A DNA stretch of 64,000 bases from Acidobacteriaceae bacterium dw_441 (GCA_018449715.1 JAAVVA010000005.1:62001-126000); one strand, 5' to 3'. Positions 25,998 to 37,584 are shown, numbered from the stretch's first letter. Program-made: numbers and translations. The notes: generated from the sequence alone by a model not told the origin.

Positions 25998-26828
25998 CTA
26001 CAGGCCGCGGATCATGATGATGTTGCCGTCGGGGTCGGAGAAGGTGAGGGTGTCTCGCGATTTGAGCGCGTCGATGTGCAGTTTGTGCAGCAGGCGGGCG
26101 GACTTCGCGAGGTTCTCGGAGCGCAGGGTGAAGCGCGCTTTCGTGCCGAGCTTCGAGTTGGCGATCTCGATCTCCTGCCCGGAGTTGCCGGGCATGTGGA
26201 AGAACATGGGGTCGCCCGGCAGGGTTTTGAAGGAGAGCTGGTTGATGTAGAAATCGCGTGCGGCGGTGGGATCCTTCATGGCGATAGCGACCGAGCGGAT
26301 GAGGTCGCCGATGCGGTCCTGCCCGATGTGCTTGCCCTGGTCGTTGGAGTGGAGCGAGCCGGGCATGTATTGCGTGTACTCGAGGTTCTGGTGCGTGCCG
26401 TCGGCCTGCTCGGGGCCTTCGAGGGTGAAGAGCAGGTTGCCTGCTCCGGCCTTGCGGACGGAGATGGGGGTGAGGCCGTGGGCGACGTAGTCGTCGTGGA
26501 TCTCGTTGAGGTCCTCGCCCTCGAAGCAGACGTGCAGGAAGCCGATGGCCGCTTCCTTGGGAACGTCGGGGTTGGCGGGGTACAGCTCGAGGAACTGTCG
26601 GTCGTTGATCTTGATGAAGCTCTCGCGGTCCTTGCCGTCCTTGTCCTGCAGGGCGAAGGCCTGTTCGAAGCCGAGCTTCTCGTAGAACTCGCGCGAGGCG
26701 TCGAGAGAGCGGACGCGAAGAGCGATGTGGGCGATCCCGTTCAGCGGCGGAGCGGTCTGGGCGGCGGAGGGAAGTGCCAGAACAGCGAGGGTTGCGATGA
26801 GGCGGAAGGCCTTTGCGGCTGAGAACAT
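25998..26828 (-). CDS. Exported protein with two VOC (glyoxalase-like) domains
   Basis: A 276-residue protein with a signal peptide (MFSAAKAFRLIATLAVLALPSAAQ) and two vicinal-oxygen-chelate modules: IAHIALRVRSLDASREFYEKLGFE at the N-terminal side, and VAIAMKDPTAARDFYINQLSF plus TFSDPDGNIIMI at the C-terminal side. VOC proteins include dioxygenases, isomerases and resistance proteins, often metal-dependent. The ATG at 26828 is chosen because the longer open frame to 27080 is only read-through of repeat copy B. It is likely cotranscribed with prmC, 14 bases downstream. Confidence 0.82.
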   Translation of the reverse strand: MFSAAKAFRLIATLAVLALPSAAQTAPPLNGIAHIALRVRSLDASREFYEKLGFEQAFALQDKDGKDRESFIKINDRQFLELYPANPDVPKEAAIGFLHVCFEGEDLNEIHDDYVAHGLTPISVRKAGAGNLLFTLEGPEQADGTHQNLEYTQYMPGSLHSNDQGKHIGQDRIGDLIRSVAIAMKDPTAARDFYINQLSFKTLPGDPMFFHMPGNSGQEIEIANSKLGTKARFTLRSENLAKSARLLHKLHIDALKSRDTLTFSDPDGNIIMIRGL

Positions 26829-26920
26829 GGTTGCGATCCCGAGAGGAGCTTTACTTATCTGAAACATTCTCTCAGAGGAAACGGGGTTTGGGCGTTCGGA
26901 TTCGTGGAGAGTCACAGTGG

Positions 26921-27080
26921 ATCGGGTGCCCCATCCTTCCTGACGTTGTTGGTCAGGAAGGGTGGGATGCAGGATGCTCGTCGTGGGAGGTTTAAAGACC
27001 AGGACGGTGCGGGGACGAACGGGATTCATCCCACCCTTTCCGACGAAAGAACTGTCGGAAAGGATGGGGCACCCGGTCAT
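26921..27080. repeat. Interspersed composite palindrome, copy B
   Basis: Full copy with outer arms CGGGTGCCCCATCCTT and AAGGATGGGGCACCCG and inner arms AAGGGTGGGATG / CATCCCACCCTT. The core is the reverse complement of that in copy A (shared TTTAAAGAC and GAACGGGATT), so the element has an orientation. It lies between the GH27 stop and the VOC start. Confidence 0.9.
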
Positions 27081-27095
27081 TTGTTACATCACGGC

Positions 27096-28274
27096 TTACT
27101 TCGTCAGCTTCAGCAGCACGGCTCCGTGGCGAGGGAGCGTGAAGACGTCGGTGTCCTTGATGCGTCCGAGGTCCTTCGCGGCCCACAGGTCGCGGGCGTG
27201 TGCTCCGGTGGGGAAGCCAGCTTCCTTCAGGTGAAGCGTGAGGCCGCGCATGGTGTTGCGGTCGTGCGAGAGGTTGAAGATGGCGAGTGCCGTCGAGCCG
27301 TCCGCGAGCGGGCGCGACCAGATCTCGATCTCGTCGCCGGAGAAGAGGCGCTGCGCCTGTTTGCCGAGCTTGTCCTGATCGATGGCGATGGCCTCGCGGT
27401 TGGTCAGGATGGAGCGGACGTCGTCGTTCATCTGGGAGAGGTTGTTGCCCGCGAGAAGGGGCGCGGCGAGCATGGACCACATCGTCATGTGCGAGATGTT
27501 TTCATCGTGGTTCATCTTGCCGTTGCCGACCTCAAGCATGTCGGGGTCGTTCCAGTGGCCGGGGGAGGCGTACTTCGCAAGGCCAGCCTGCGAGAGGCCG
27601 ATGAGGATCATGCTGTTGTAGTTGGCCTGAATGTCGTCGGTGGTGCGCCAGAGGTTCGCACCGACCTCGGGACCCCACTGCCAGACCTGGTCGAAGCCGT
27701 ACTGGCAGAGGCTGTAGATCATGGGGCGGCCAGTCTTGAGGATGGCGTTGTGCATCTTCAGGTAGGCGTCGCGCATCATCTTGTTCTGCGCGTCGGGGTC
27801 GTCGGGGTGCGCCTGCTTCATGGTGTCGCGGAAGCTGCAGAGGTCGTACTTGAGGTAGTCGATGCCCCACTCGGCGTAGGTCTTGGCGTCCTGCTCCTCG
27901 TGGCCGAGGGAGCCTTCGTAGCGGGCGCAGGTCTGCGGGCCGGGCGAGGAGTAGATGCCGATCTTGAGGCCCTTGGAGTGAACGTAGTCGGCCAGCGCCT
28001 TCATATCGGGAAACTTCTCGTTGGTGTGGAGAACGCCGCTGGCGTCGCGCTTGCCTTCCCAGGTGTCGTCGATGTTGACGTAGGTGTATCCGGCGTCGCG
28101 CATGCCGCTGGAGACGATGAGGTCGGCGGCCTTGCGGATGTCGGCGTCGGTGACCTTGCCAGCGAACCAGTTCCAGCTGTTCCAGCCCATCGGCGGCGTG
28201 GAGGCGAGCTGCTGGGCGCTCAGAGGCAGAGAGGCAATAAGGAAGGCAGCAAAAGAGAGAAGCAAACGACGCAT
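27096..28274 (-). CDS. Secreted GH27 alpha-galactosidase
   Basis: A 392-residue glycoside hydrolase family 27 enzyme that removes alpha-linked galactose from oligosaccharides such as raffinose or galactomannan. A signal peptide (MRRLLLSFAAFLIASLPLSAQ) leads to TPPMGWNSWNWF, the hallmark start of the barrel. YVNIDDTWEG follows, the nucleophile Asp144 is in YLKYDLC, and the acid/base is in WRTTDDIQ (Asp213 or Asp214). SPGHWNDPDMLEVGN is conserved too, and a C-terminal beta domain follows. The in-frame ATG four codons upstream is possible. It is downstream of an acyltransferase gene by about 90 bases. Confidence 0.93.
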   Translation of the reverse strand: MRRLLLSFAAFLIASLPLSAQQLASTPPMGWNSWNWFAGKVTDADIRKAADLIVSSGMRDAGYTYVNIDDTWEGKRDASGVLHTNEKFPDMKALADYVHSKGLKIGIYSSPGPQTCARYEGSLGHEEQDAKTYAEWGIDYLKYDLCSFRDTMKQAHPDDPDAQNKMMRDAYLKMHNAILKTGRPMIYSLCQYGFDQVWQWGPEVGANLWRTTDDIQANYNSMILIGLSQAGLAKYASPGHWNDPDMLEVGNGKMNHDENISHMTMWSMLAAPLLAGNNLSQMNDDVRSILTNREAIAIDQDKLGKQAQRLFSGDEIEIWSRPLADGSTALAIFNLSHDRNTMRGLTLHLKEAGFPTGAHARDLWAAKDLGRIKDTDVFTLPRHGAVLLKLTK

Positions 28275-28366
28275 GTTTGGGATCATCCTCCTGAATCTTC
28301 AGACTGCACTATAAAACGTGCGGAAGAGAGCCCTGTCAAATCCGGAAGCTGATCTGAAGAGGAGTC

Positions 28367-29530
28367 TCAGGAGGGGTCGGAGTTTTCCGCCACGAGTCCC
28401 GGTGCGGGGACGGAGGGACTCGCTGCCTCGACAGCGGGAAGAGCAGGAGCCGGTTTGTTGCGTCCGATCTTCAGTCGAAGGAAGGGCTTTTCGTAGAAGT
28501 GGTACGAGAGCCAGGATAGGGCGATGGTGCTGACCAGGAAGAAGCTGTACTGCAGCACCTTGGACCGCACCGGAAGGTAATGGATGCTGAGGTTCAGCAG
28601 GGCGAGGTGGAACATGTAGATGCCGAAGGACAGCTCCCGGCCCAGGACCGAGAAGAGCTTCATGCTGAGGATGCGTGAGGCGATCGAGGTCGGATGGGAG
28701 GCCTCGGCGATGAGTGCGGCGCAGATGAGCGCGACGAGGTGATATCCGAGGACAGAGCCGACCGGAGTGGAGTAGTCGAGTCCGTACCACATCCAGGTGA
28801 GGCAGACGGCAGTCAAGGGAATCAGCGAGCGCCGCAGGATGTCGCTGAAGCGCGTCGGTTCGTAACGCTCCACCGCGAGCAGGCCTCCGAAGCACATGCA
28901 GCTGGATACGGAGGGAAGCGTGTGCGTCAGCCACTCGCCCGAGACGTTGAAGGCCAGCATCAGAAGCCGCCAGAGGATGGAGAGACCGATTCCGGAGAAG
29001 CAGAGAATCCGCATCTGGCGAAGGGTTTTGCATCGCCACACCAGAAGGGGCCAGATGAGATAGAAGTGGTCCTGCACGGAGATGGACCACAGGTGAATGG
29101 TGGGGAGAATGCTGTTGGTCGTTTCGGCGAGCTGGATGAAGATGTTCTGCGCCAGCAGGGGATAGACCCAGAAGCCGTCCGGAGCGGAGCCGGTGACGAG
29201 GATGTTTACCAGCAGCACCAGCAGAAGATAACCAAAGTAAAGCGGAAAGATACGCAACAACCGCCGCAGGATGAAGTTGCGATAGCGGTTTTCGGTGTGG
29301 CGGGCCTCTTCGATGACGGTCGTGATGAGCGCGCCCGAGAGAACGAAGAAGAGGATGTGGCCGATGCCGTTATTTCGTTGCAGGCTCAGGAGATGGTGCA
29401 GGGTTGAGCTGTCGTCTGGCTTGCCCGTAGCGTGATGCAGCATGACCAGGCCGATCGCAACGATTCGGATGCCATCCAAAGCCGGAAGATACTTGTGTTT
29501 GAGGCGGGGAGCGACCTCGGTGTGGCTCAA
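28367..29530 (-). CDS. Acyltransferase family 3 membrane protein (OafA-like)
   Basis: A 387-residue protein with about ten membrane helices of the acyltransferase-3 family, which O-acylates sugars of surface polysaccharides or antibiotics. The conserved start is YLPALDGIRIVAIGLVMLHHA (with the catalytic His), followed by LFFVLSGALITTV and RNFILRRLLRIFPLYFG. The TTG at 29530 is used because AGGAGG lies four bases before it. It heads a possible minus-strand group with the GH27 gene. The C-terminal tail is Pro/Ala-rich. Confidence 0.88.
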   Translation of the reverse strand: MSHTEVAPRLKHKYLPALDGIRIVAIGLVMLHHATGKPDDSSTLHHLLSLQRNNGIGHILFFVLSGALITTVIEEARHTENRYRNFILRRLLRIFPLYFGYLLLVLLVNILVTGSAPDGFWVYPLLAQNIFIQLAETTNSILPTIHLWSISVQDHFYLIWPLLVWRCKTLRQMRILCFSGIGLSILWRLLMLAFNVSGEWLTHTLPSVSSCMCFGGLLAVERYEPTRFSDILRRSLIPLTAVCLTWMWYGLDYSTPVGSVLGYHLVALICAALIAEASHPTSIASRILSMKLFSVLGRELSFGIYMFHLALLNLSIHYLPVRSKVLQYSFFLVSTIALSWLSYHFYEKPFLRLKIGRNKPAPALPAVEAASPSVPAPGLVAENSDPS

Positions 29531-29672
29531 TGTTCCTCCTGATTCAGATAACTGAAGTAACCAGGCGAACTTTCACACCAGGGGGATTTTCAAAACGGGG
29601 GTTGGTAGGTAACCCAATTATTCCCATTTTGGGACGTGCTGGAAAGTGAAATTCTCAGCATTTTTCGTATTC

Positions 29673-29722
29673 TGGAGAAAAAGCGTTGCTTCTGGTCGAA
29701 TATCGGACCAGAAGCAACGCTT
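29673..29722 (-). terminator. Rho-independent terminator of prfA
   Basis: A perfect 17-bp stem (29681-29697 with 29706-29722) with an 8-base loop; on the minus strand it is followed by TTTTTCTCC. It lies about 50 bases beyond the prfA stop. Confidence 0.9.
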
Positions 29723-29771
29723 GGAAGTGTTCCGTGGAACTGATTACTAAAAGTTATTTAGACGGAAGGCT

Positions 29772-30848
<1,077 letters not shown>

Positions 30849-31116
30849 GGGGGCTCCTGAAGGCTGAAAACTTGAAAATAAAGGGGAAAGGGCGAGAGCG
30901 AGGTTGGGCGCAGCTAGGCGAAGTCGTGGCGGCGGAGAGCCGCTCCGGGAAGGAACACCGGGATGACTGCTGCGAATCGCATCTCTTTATATGATGTTAC
31001 TCCGGTTGGGATGGATGCGGGGAGGGGATTCTGATGATGAATCGACCATTCCGGCTGAAGCCGGACAAAAGCAGATTCCTCCGCTGCGCTGCGGAATGAC
31101 AAGTTCTGAAGGTATG
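30849..31116. other. Non-coding interval with second-family repeat
   Basis: This is the first part of a 420-base interval between prfA and cysK. Apparent ORFs are repeat read-through. It holds a TTCCGGCTGAAGCCGG hairpin near 31048-31063 and then a second-family repeat at 31071-31106. Confidence 0.6.
31071..31106. repeat. Second repeat family, copy 2 (half)
   Basis: GCAGATTCCTCCGCTGCGCT followed by GCGGAATGACAAGTTC matches 37661-37697 and 51155-51190. It lies in the prfA-cysK interval right beside a half copy of the long palindrome. Confidence 0.8.
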
Positions 31117-31221
31117 GGGATGCGAAGGGTCGTGTAGAAGTACAGGTGGTGCAGATGCGGACGAGATTCATCCCACCCTTTCCGACGATGAAGCTGTCGG
31201 AAAGGATGGGGCACCCGGTCA
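31117..31221. repeat. Composite palindrome, copy C (right half only)
   Basis: Retains the core and the right arm (GATTCATCCCACCCTTTCC...GTCGGAAAGGATGGGGCACCC). The left arm is absent, and its place is taken by a second-family repeat. Confidence 0.85.
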
Positions 31222-31268
31222 TTTGTCCCCGGTCATATTTTGTGTCCGGTTATCTTTGCCCGGTCGTC

Positions 31269-32324
31269 CTACTGGGCGGCGGGCATCCAGAAGTTCGGGG
31301 TGGATTGGGCGATCTCGACTTCCTCTTCATTCATGTCGGGGGCGATGTCGGCGAAGAGGGGCGTCGAGAGGTAGCGCTCGCCGGTGTCGGGGAGCATGGC
31401 GAGGATCGTCGAGCCCTTCGGGGCCTTCTCGGCGACCTTCAGTGCTCCCGCGAAGGTCGCGCCCGAGGTGATGCCGACGAAGATGCCCTCTTTACGGGCC
31501 AGCTCGCGGCTGTACTTCATGGCCTCGGCGTTGTCGATGGCGACGAACTGGTCGATGTGATTCTCGTTGATGCCGTCCTCGGCCAGCTTCGCGATGAAGT
31601 CCGGGCTCCAGCCCTGCTGGGGATGCGGCTTCCAGGCGGGGTGGCCGCTGGTGGGGTCGCCGTTGGCGTCGCGTGGCTGCGGGATGCGGCTCGCGGCCAT
31701 CGGGGCGTCGGCGGGTTCGCAGACGACGATCTTCGTGTTCGGGCTTTCCTTGGCGAGCACCCGGGCGACGCCCTTCAGCGTGCCTCCGGTGCCGAAGCCG
31801 GTGACCCAGTAGTCGAGCGGCTGGTCGCGGAAGTCCTCGACGATCTCGACGGCGGTGGTCTTGGAGTGGAAGTCGGCGTTGGCCTCGTTGGTGAACTGGC
31901 GGGTGTTGAACCAGCCGTGTTTTTCGGCCAACTCGGCGGCCTTGGCGGCCATGCCGGTGCCGCGCCCGGAGGCGGGGGTGAGGATGACCTTCGCTCCGAG
32001 GAAGCGCATGAGGCGGCGGCGCTCGACCGAGAAGGTCTCGGCCATGCAGACGACGAGCGGATAGCCCTTCTGCGCGCAGACCATTGCAAGCCCGATGCCG
32101 GTGTTGCCGCTGGTGGCTTCGACAACGGTCTGTCCCGGTTTCAGCTTGCCGCTGCGCTCCGCGTCTTCGATGACTCCGAGGGCGAGGCGGTCCTTGACGG
32201 AGCCGAGGGGGTTGAAGGCCTCGACCTTGACGTACAGGTTCACGCCCTCGGGCGCGAGCTTGTTGATGCGCACGACCGGGGTGTTGCCGATGGTCTCAAG
32301 AATGCTTGCGTAACGATGTCCCAC
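31269..32324 (-). CDS. cysK: Cysteine synthase (O-acetylserine sulfhydrylase)
   Basis: A 351-residue PLP enzyme making cysteine from O-acetylserine and sulfide. The PLP lysine is in EAFNPLGSVKDRLAL, the substrate loop is VEATSGNTGIGLA, and the phosphate-binding GTGGTLKGVARVL is clear. Compared with typical CysK (about 310 residues) there is an insertion around residues 213-250 (SRIPQPRDANGDPTSGHPAWK) and a short acidic C-terminal extension. It starts with GTG at 32324, with AAGGAG seven bases upstream. Confidence 0.93.
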   Translation of the reverse strand: MGHRYASILETIGNTPVVRINKLAPEGVNLYVKVEAFNPLGSVKDRLALGVIEDAERSGKLKPGQTVVEATSGNTGIGLAMVCAQKGYPLVVCMAETFSVERRRLMRFLGAKVILTPASGRGTGMAAKAAELAEKHGWFNTRQFTNEANADFHSKTTAVEIVEDFRDQPLDYWVTGFGTGGTLKGVARVLAKESPNTKIVVCEPADAPMAASRIPQPRDANGDPTSGHPAWKPHPQQGWSPDFIAKLAEDGINENHIDQFVAIDNAEAMKYSRELARKEGIFVGITSGATFAGALKVAEKAPKGSTILAMLPDTGERYLSTPLFADIAPDMNEEEVEIAQSTPNFWMPAAQ

Positions 32325-32449
32325 GTTTGGACTCCTTCTGAATATCGCTCAGGCCCGTTTTGTTTCCTGCCCCGAAAGGAGATTGTAGCGTGTGGGGATG
32401 ACAGTGGTGCATGGGGCTGGGGCTGCATCCTAAAGTGGTGGAGAAGACG

Positions 32450-34315
32450 ATGATGCCCTTTGTAGCGTTGGCACAACTGGCGGAGGAGTTGGCGGCAACC
32501 TCGAGCCGGTTGCAGAAGCGTGCCGCGATTGCAGATGCCATTGCGCAGGTGCATCGTGAGTCTGTCGACGAAGAGGATGCGGGGAGGTTTGCGCTGTATC
32601 TGGCGGGAACGCCGTTTGCCGAGGCCGATCCGCGCAAGCTGAATGCGGGTGGAGCGCTGCTCTCGAAGGCTCTGCTGGAGGTGAGTGGAGCGACCGGCGT
32701 GGAGTTGACGGCGGCTTATAAGCGGCACGGCGACCTGGGGGCAGCGGGGTTCGATTTGCTGGTGGGAAAGGCGCAGGCGGCAGGTGGACTGTCGCTGGTG
32801 GAGGTCGCGGACGCCTTTGCTGCGATGGCTTCGGCTCGCACGACGGCGGTACGGGCGGGGCTGGTGGAAGGGTTGCTGCGGCGGGCCTCGGCGCTGGAGG
32901 CGAAATACCTGCTGAAGCTGATGATCGGAGATATGAGGATTGGGGTGAAGCAGAGCCTTGTCGAAGAGGCGATTGCGGCTGCGGCCTCGGTGCCGGTCGC
33001 GGAGGTTCGTCATGCGGTAATGCTGGAGGCGGATTTGAGTCTTGCGGTGCGGCGGGCGTTTGCGGGGACGCTGCGCGAGGCGCGGATGCGGCTGTTTCAT
33101 CCGCTGGGATTCATGCTGGCGTCTCCAGTCGCTTCGCCCGAGGAGGCAGTGGAGCGGTTTGCTTCGGTTCCCGAGGACGAGGTCGAGGCGGTGCAGATAG
33201 CGGCGTTTCTTGAGGACAAGTACGACGGGATGCGGGCGCAGGTCCACTGCGGCGATCCGGAACAGCCGGGGAGGGTGACGATCTATTCGCGCAACCGCGA
33301 GGAGGTGACGGAGAGCTACCCGGAGTTGGAGGAGGCATTTGCGAAGGTCACGGAGGTTGGGGAGGGTTTGCTCGGCGGTAGCGGTTTAATACTGGACGGC
33401 GAGATTCTGGGGTGGGACATCAGGGAGAGCCGCGCTCTGCCCTTTGCGGTGCTGGGACAGAGGATCGGGAGGAAGCGCGTATCGAATGCGTGGAGAGAGC
33501 AGGTGCCGGTGGTCTTCATGGCGTTCGATCTGCTGTATGCGGAAGGGGCGCTGCTGCTCGGCCGTCCTTTAGAGGAGCGAAGGAATCGGCTGGAAGGTGT
33601 GGTGGAGAGGTTGGTGGAGGTGGCGCGGTCTCCTCTGGCGGTGGATGAGAGGGCGAAGCTGCCACAAGGGCTGATGTTTGCGGAGCCGGAGGGAGAGCTT
33701 GTGGAGCGGTTGCTGCTGGCTCCTTCGCGTCTGGTGGAATCGGTCGAGGACATCGAGCGCGCTTATGCGGAGGCTCGCGCAAGGGCGAATGAGGGCGTGA
33801 TGCTGAAGGCGGCGGATTCGGTGTATCAGCCGGGAAGGCGCGGGCTGGCGTGGCTGAAGATGAAGCGCGAGCTGGCCACGCTGGATGTGGTCGTGACGGG
33901 CGCGGAGTTCGGGCACGGCAAGCGGGCAGGCATCCTGAGCGACTACACCTTTGCGGTGCGCGGGCCGGAGTATGAAAAGACGGGTGAGCTGCTGAATGTG
34001 GGCAAGGCTTACTCAGGCCTGACGGATGCGGAGATTGCGGAAATGAGCGCGTGGATGATGGAACACACGCTGGAGGATCGCGGCTTCTTCCGCACGGTGG
34101 AGCCGCTGCGCGTGCTCGAGGTGGCGTTCAACAACATCATGCGCAGCGACCGCCACGCCAGCGGGTTTGCGCTGCGGTTCCCGCGCATCGTGCGGATTCG
34201 CGATGACAAGCCGGTGGAGGAGATTGATACGGTGGAGCGCGTGGAGGAGGTCTATGAATCACAGGTGGACAAGCCGCAATCCCATGCGGACACGGCGGTC
34301 GAGGCCAGTGAGTAA
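32450..34315 (+). CDS. ATP-dependent DNA ligase (LigB-like)
   Basis: A 621-residue ATP-dependent ligase. An N-terminal helical DNA-binding domain (about 1-220) is followed by the adenylation domain with the nucleophile Lys257 in FLEDKYDGMRAQVH (KxDG). Motif III is near LILDGEILGWD, motif IV near EGVMLKAADSVYQPG, and motif V around WLKMKRELATLDVVV. An OB-fold follows. The ATG at 32450 has GGAG six bases upstream. It stands apart from NHEJ partners (no Ku or polymerase domain), resembling the mycobacterial LigB or archaeal replicative type. Role in repair is inferred. Confidence 0.9.
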   Translation: MMPFVALAQLAEELAATSSRLQKRAAIADAIAQVHRESVDEEDAGRFALYLAGTPFAEADPRKLNAGGALLSKALLEVSGATGVELTAAYKRHGDLGAAGFDLLVGKAQAAGGLSLVEVADAFAAMASARTTAVRAGLVEGLLRRASALEAKYLLKLMIGDMRIGVKQSLVEEAIAAAASVPVAEVRHAVMLEADLSLAVRRAFAGTLREARMRLFHPLGFMLASPVASPEEAVERFASVPEDEVEAVQIAAFLEDKYDGMRAQVHCGDPEQPGRVTIYSRNREEVTESYPELEEAFAKVTEVGEGLLGGSGLILDGEILGWDIRESRALPFAVLGQRIGRKRVSNAWREQVPVVFMAFDLLYAEGALLLGRPLEERRNRLEGVVERLVEVARSPLAVDERAKLPQGLMFAEPEGELVERLLLAPSRLVESVEDIERAYAEARARANEGVMLKAADSVYQPGRRGLAWLKMKRELATLDVVVTGAEFGHGKRAGILSDYTFAVRGPEYEKTGELLNVGKAYSGLTDAEIAEMSAWMMEHTLEDRGFFRTVEPLRVLEVAFNNIMRSDRHASGFALRFPRIVRIRDDKPVEEIDTVERVEEVYESQVDKPQSHADTAVEASE

Positions 34316-34407
34316 CTTTGCACTAAGATGGGGGCAGTTCATGGATTTTTTACCCCGATAATCGCACTGCACGAAACAAAATAGAGAGCAGGAGCATCCT
34401 TAGCCCT

Positions 34408-35442
<1,035 letters not shown>

Positions 35443-35467
35443 TCGTCGAAGATGGATTGCAGGAACG

Positions 35468-35502
35468 ACGGGCTGTCCTTTGCGGACGGCCCGTTTTGTT
35501 TT
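35468..35502 (+). terminator. Rho-independent terminator
   Basis: ACGGGC-T-GTCC pairs with GGAC-G-GCCCGT around a five-base loop, followed by TTTGTTTT. It ends the aldo/keto reductase transcript. Confidence 0.85.
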
Positions 35503-35509
35503 AACGAGG

Positions 35510-35655
35510 ATCGGGTGCCCCATCCTTGCTGACGGTTTTTTGTCAGGAAGGGTGGGATGCAGGATGTTTGTACCGGAGCTTTCAAAGATAAAGACTGTGC
35601 TGGAGCAAACTGGATTCATCCCACCCTTTCTTGCTGAAAGGATGAGGCACCCGAT
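35510..35655. repeat. Interspersed composite palindrome, copy D
   Basis: Full copy: ATCGGGTGCCCCATCCTT... to ...AAAGGATGAGGCACCCGAT. One base of the right outer arm differs. The orientation of the core matches copy B. It lies between two codirectional genes. Confidence 0.9.
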
Positions 35656-35711
35656 ATTTTATTGGCGATACGGAATTTTCGTGCACAGTGCTCGGGTGAT
35701 ATAAGGGGGCG

Positions 35712-37550
35712 ATGACCCTCGCACGAAATCGCATCGCACTGGGAGCAATCCTCTCCGGCCTTCTTCTTCTGCCCGGCAACGCACGGCCTCTTCAGGCGCA
35801 GACTGCGCCGCATATGTTTGCAGTCGCCAACGGGAAGTTCACGCTGGACGGAAAGCCCTTTCAGGTGATCTCGGGTGAGATGCACTACCCGCGGATTCCG
35901 CGGGCGTACTGGCGCGACCGGCTGCGCATGGCCAGGGCGATGGGGCTGAACACGATCACCACGTATGTCTTCTGGAACGTGCATGAGCCGCAGCCGGGGG
36001 TGTATGACTTCACCGGCAACAATGATGTTGCCGAGTTCATCCGTGAGGCTCAGCAGGAGGGGCTGTATGTCATCCTGAGGCCCGGCCCTTATGTCTGCGC
36101 GGAGTGGGAGTTCGGAGGGTATCCGGCGTGGCTGCTGAAAGACCCCACGACGGTCGTGCGCACGACCGACCCGAAGTTCATGCAGCCTACGGCGCGGTGG
36201 ATGGCGCGGCTGGGCAAGGAGCTTGCTCCGTTGCAGATCGGCAATGGTGGGCCGATCATCCTGACGCAGGTGGAGAACGAGTACGGATCGTTCGGCAAGG
36301 ACCACGAGTACATGCGGCAGAACCACAAGATGCTGGTGGATGCCGGGTTTACGAAGTCGCAGCTTTATACAGCTGACGGTCCCACGCAGACGCCTGACGG
36401 ATCGTTGCCCGATCTTCCGGTCGGCATCAACTTCGACGGCAACGCGAAGCCGGCGTTTGAGACGCTGAAGAAGTATCGTCCGGAGGGACCGTTCTTCAAC
36501 AGCGAATACTGGGCCGGGTGGTTCGATCACTGGGGTTCGAAGCACGCCCGCACCAACACGGAGGAGCAGGTTGCGAACCTGCGTTGGATGTTGGAGCAGG
36601 GGTACTCCGTCAGCGTTTATATGTTTCATGGAGGCACGAGCTTCGGCTGGATGAACGGCGCCAACACGGACGGCAAGGGAAGCTATGAGCCGGATGTGAC
36701 GAGTTATGACTATGACTCAGCTCTGGACGAGAGCGGTCGCCCGACGGCGAAGTACTTCGCGATGCGCGATGCGATTGCGACGGCGACGGGGGTGACTCCG
36801 CCGCCGGTGCCGGAGGTGGCTGCGGCGATGAGCGTGCCTGCGTTCGCTCTGCCGGAGGCGGCTTCGCTGTGGGAGAACCTTCCGCTGGCGATCTCGTCGG
36901 AAGAGATCAAGAGCATGGAGGAGATCGGTCAGGCGTATGGCTACATCCTCTACCGCACGCACCTGAAGGCTGATGCGCAGGGCGAGCTGGTGCTCGATCA
37001 GCTTCATAGTTATGCACAGGTGTATGTGAATAAAAAGCTCGTCGGCACCATCGACCGCAGGTTGCGGCAGGACCGCATTGCGCTGCGGGCGACGGCCGGG
37101 GCGCAGCTCGACATTCTGGGGGAGAACTCGGGGCGGGTGAACTACGGCAAGTCCTTCGGGGGCGAGAGCGCGGGCATCACGCATCAGGTGACGCTGGCGG
37201 GCAAGCCGCTGCTGGGGTGGGAGATTTATCCGCTGACGATGACGCATGTGGAGAAGCTGCCCTTCTCGAAGAAGGTGTGCGAGGGGCCGTGCTTCTATCG
37301 CGGCGGCTTCGAGCTGACGAAGACGGCGGACACCTTTCTCGACACGACGGCCTTTAACAAGGGACAGCTATGGCTGAACGGGCGTGCGCTGGGACGCATC
37401 TGGAACATCGGGCCGCAGGAAGCCCTGTATGCTCCAGCGCCTTGGCTGGTGAAGGGGAAGAATGAGGTGATCGTGTTCGACGCGAAGGGCAGGATGGGCG
37501 GCACCGTGCGCGGCGAGAATCACCTGATGCTGGGGGCGATGGGGAAGTAG
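35712..37550 (+). CDS. Secreted GH35 beta-galactosidase
   Basis: A 612-residue glycoside hydrolase family 35 enzyme that removes beta-galactose from plant-type polymers. The signal peptide ends near LQAQ. The barrel shows FQVISGEMHYPRIPRAYW, VFWNVHEPQPGVYDF and RPGPYVCAEWEFGGYP. The acid/base Glu190 is in TQVENEYGSFG and the nucleophile Glu265 in FFNSEYWAGWFDHWG. C-terminal beta-sandwich domains follow, including the jelly-roll CFYRGGFEL and LWLNGRALGRIW. It is close to GH27 and TonB genes in the wider region, fitting galactose-containing hemicellulose use. Confidence 0.94.
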   Translation: MTLARNRIALGAILSGLLLLPGNARPLQAQTAPHMFAVANGKFTLDGKPFQVISGEMHYPRIPRAYWRDRLRMARAMGLNTITTYVFWNVHEPQPGVYDFTGNNDVAEFIREAQQEGLYVILRPGPYVCAEWEFGGYPAWLLKDPTTVVRTTDPKFMQPTARWMARLGKELAPLQIGNGGPIILTQVENEYGSFGKDHEYMRQNHKMLVDAGFTKSQLYTADGPTQTPDGSLPDLPVGINFDGNAKPAFETLKKYRPEGPFFNSEYWAGWFDHWGSKHARTNTEEQVANLRWMLEQGYSVSVYMFHGGTSFGWMNGANTDGKGSYEPDVTSYDYDSALDESGRPTAKYFAMRDAIATATGVTPPPVPEVAAAMSVPAFALPEAASLWENLPLAISSEEIKSMEEIGQAYGYILYRTHLKADAQGELVLDQLHSYAQVYVNKKLVGTIDRRLRQDRIALRATAGAQLDILGENSGRVNYGKSFGGESAGITHQVTLAGKPLLGWEIYPLTMTHVEKLPFSKKVCEGPCFYRGGFELTKTADTFLDTTAFNKGQLWLNGRALGRIWNIGPQEALYAPAPWLVKGKNEVIVFDAKGRMGGTVRGENHLMLGAMGK

Positions 37551-37584
37551 TGGGGCGTCCAGTCATCCTTCACCACCCAGGAGT

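Noticed and set aside
26829..27080. 84-residue N-terminal extension of the VOC protein
   Set aside because: It is read-through of repeat copy B; the signal peptide begins at the internal ATG (26828).
30914..31222. ORF of 102 residues on the minus strand starting MTGCPILSD
   Set aside because: It is translation of repeat copy C and flanking repeat DNA; the same MTGCPIL/HPTL peptides appear wherever the repeat occurs.
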